From the NCBI RefSeq assembly GCF_046630445.1, contig NC_092340.1, positions 364,416,001 to 364,480,000 on the forward strand: 64,000 nt of DNA, given 5' to 3'. Each line of letters starts with the position of its first letter. The first letter of the stretch is position 1. The position numbers were made by a program, and so were the translations under genes. The notes beneath the pieces were generated by a model. The model did no database searches. It was not told where the DNA came from and saw only the letters and a program-made list of their open reading frames with translations. This document shows positions 62,145 through 64,000 of this stretch, one piece after another. This DNA is from Rutidosis leptorrhynchoides (lineage: Eukaryota > Streptophyta > Magnoliopsida > Asterales > Asteraceae).

Positions 62145-64000
62145 TGTAGTGACCCGAACTTTTCCATGTTTATATATATTAATTGAGATTTATATTTACA
62201 TGATTAAATGTTTCCAACATGTTAAGCAATCAAACTTGTTAAGACTTGATTAATTGAAATATGTTTCATATAGACAATTGACCACCCAAGTTGACCGGTG
62301 ATTCACGAACGTTAAAACTTGTAAAAACTATATGATGACATATATATGGATATATATATATAGTTAACATGATACTATGATAAGTAAACATATCATTAAG
62401 TATATTAACAATGAACTACATATGTAAAAACAAGACTACTAACTTAATGATTTTTAAACGAGACATATATGTAACGATTATCGTTGTAAAGACATTTAAT
62501 GTATATATATCATATTAAGAGATATTCATACATGATAATATCATGATAATATAATAATTTAAAATCTCATTTGATATTATAAACATTGGGTTAACAACAT
62601 TTAACAAGATCGTTAACCTAAAAGTTTCAAAACAACACTTACATGTAACGACTAACGATGACTTAACGACTCAGTTAAAATGTATATACATGTAGTGTTT
62701 TAATATGTATTTATACACTTTTGAAAGACTTCAATACACTTATCAAAATACTTCTACTTAACAAAAATGCTTACAATTACATCCTCGTTCAGTTTCATCA
62801 ACAATTCTACTCGTATGCACCCGTATTCGTACTCGTACAATACACAGCTTTTAGATGTATGTACTATTGGTATATACACTCCAATGATCAGCTCTTAGCA
62901 GCCCATGTGAGTCACCTAACAAATGTGGGAACCATCATTTGGCAACTAGCATGAAATATCTCATAAAATTACAAAAATATGAGTAATCATTCATGACTTA
63001 TTTACATGAAAACAAAATAACATATCCTTTATATCTAATCCATACACCAACGACCAAAAACACCTACAAACACTTTCATTCTTCAATTTTCTTCATCTAA
63101 TTGATCTCTCTCAAGTTCTATCTTCAAGTTCTAAGTGTTCTTCATAAATTCCAAAAGTTCTAGTTTCATAAAATCAAGAATACTTTCAAGTTTGCTAGCT
63201 CACTTCCAATCTTGTAAGGTGATCATCCAACCTCAAGAAATCTTTGTTTCTTACAGTAGGTTATCATTCTAATACAAGGTAATAATCATATTCAAACTTT
63301 GGTTCAATTTCTATAACTATAACAATCTTATTTTAAGTGATGATCTTACTTGAACTTGTTTTCGTGTCATGATTCTGCTTCAAGAACTTCGAGCCATCCA
63401 AGGATCCATTGAAGCTAGATCCATTTTTCTCTTTTCCAGTAGGTTTATCCAAGGAACTTAAGGTAGTAATGATGTTCATAACATCATTCGATTCATACAT
63501 ATAAAGCTATCTTATTCGAAGGTTTAAACTTGTAATCACTAGAACATAGTTTAGTTAATTCTAAACTTGTTCGCAAACAAAAGTTAATCCTTCTAACTTG
63601 ACTTTTAAAATAAACTAAACACATGTTCTATATCTATATGATATGCTAACTTAATGATTTAAAACCTGGAAACACGAAAAACACCGTAAAACCGGATTTA
63701 CGCCGTCGTAGTAACACCGCGGGCTGTTTTGGGTTAGTTAATTAAAAACTATGATAAACTTTGATTTAAAAGTTGTTATTCTGAGAAAATGATTTTTATT
63801 ATGAACATGAAACTATATCCAAAAATTATGGTTAAACTCAAAGTGGAAGTATGTTTTCTAAAATGGTCATCTAGACGTCGTTCTTTCGACTGAAATGACT
63901 ACCTTTACAAAAACGACTTGTAACTTATTTTTCCGACTATAAACCTATACTTTTTCTGTTTAGATTCATAAAATAGAGTTCAATATGAAACCATAGCAAT
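62145..64000 (+). mobile_element. Tekay 3' LTR, first 1856 bp; rest beyond window
   Basis: TGTAGTGACCCG ..., nearly identical to 52290-54150. Differences seen: T for G near 62191, A for C near 62920, G for A near 63694, and one extra TA near 62360. Confidence 0.93.

Larger units (their letters stand above)
52290..64000 (+). mobile_element. Tekay-type chromovirus (Ty3/gypsy) with extra ORFs, 3' end off the window
   Basis: 5' LTR 52290-55540, PBS 55543-55554, acidic ORF 55750-56364, F-box ORF 56503-57187, gag-protease 57529-59049, RT-RNase H 59050-60732, integrase-chromodomain to 62109, PPT 62131-62144, 3' LTR from 62145. The putative left TSD is ACTGC (52285-52289). Over the ~1.85 kb visible in both LTRs I count about three substitutions and one 2-bp TA indel, so the insertion is very recent. 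Confidence 0.95.

Overview
This window is plant nuclear DNA, almost certainly from a eudicot and perhaps Asteraceae (the family is my impression from the retroelement sequences, not a test). It is AT-rich, dense in microsatellites, and made mostly of nested LTR retrotransposons. Many ends can be fixed by TG...CA termini, primer-binding sites (PBS), polypurine tracts (PPT) and 5-bp target-site duplications (TSD). I found no rRNA gene, true tRNA gene or CRISPR array.

Left block (1-26018). A minus-strand Ty1-copia element (Copia-1, 9281-26018) is the host of several later insertions. It landed beside or in a fragment of an actin gene (26020-26181). Its 3' LTR was hit by a plus-strand Tekay-like non-autonomous element (LARD-2; LTR 6505-9280), which was itself hit by a minus-strand Athila-type Ty3/gypsy element (Athila-1; gag <1-1844, PBS 3235-3252, LTR 3261-5243). 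A solo Tekay-type LTR (13986-17425, TSD CAACA) sits just upstream of its gag start. Its 5' LTR was hit by a complete non-autonomous Athila relative (Athila-2, 17955-25666, TSD ACAAC) that carries one unusual ORF.

Middle block (26019-50390). The only host gene that I recognise is a NIN-like protein (NLP) relative on the plus strand, with pieces at 27244-27282, 28067-28446, 28960-29050, 34337-34694, 47100-47257 and 47431-47681. It has two GAF-like NLP units and a C-terminal PB1 domain, but no RWP-RK domain is visible. Its second unit is split inside the exon by a Tnt1-like copia element (Copia-2, 29051-34331, TSD TTGTC) and by a 12.4-kb non-autonomous element (LARD-1, 34695-47094, TSD TGTTT). 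Removing each insertion and one TSD copy restores the reading frame exactly. A Helitron-like remnant follows (48429 to about 50390).

Right block (50581-64000). A third copia fragment (Copia-3) is interrupted at 52290 by a very young plus-strand Tekay chromovirus (5' LTR 52290-55540; 3' LTR from 62145 past the window edge; about three substitutions seen over about 1.85 kb of LTR). Between its PBS and gag it carries two extra ORFs: an acidic repeat protein and an F-box protein resembling the plant At2g35280/At1g67623 type. Its gag-pol is complete in domain order but has two Trp-to-amber stops.

The observations most worth following are the F-box cargo of the Tekay element, the twice-split NLP gene, paired palindromes that match between LTR and leader of the same Athila element but differ between elements, and an internal copy of the PPT folded into a hairpin in two Tekay-related elements.
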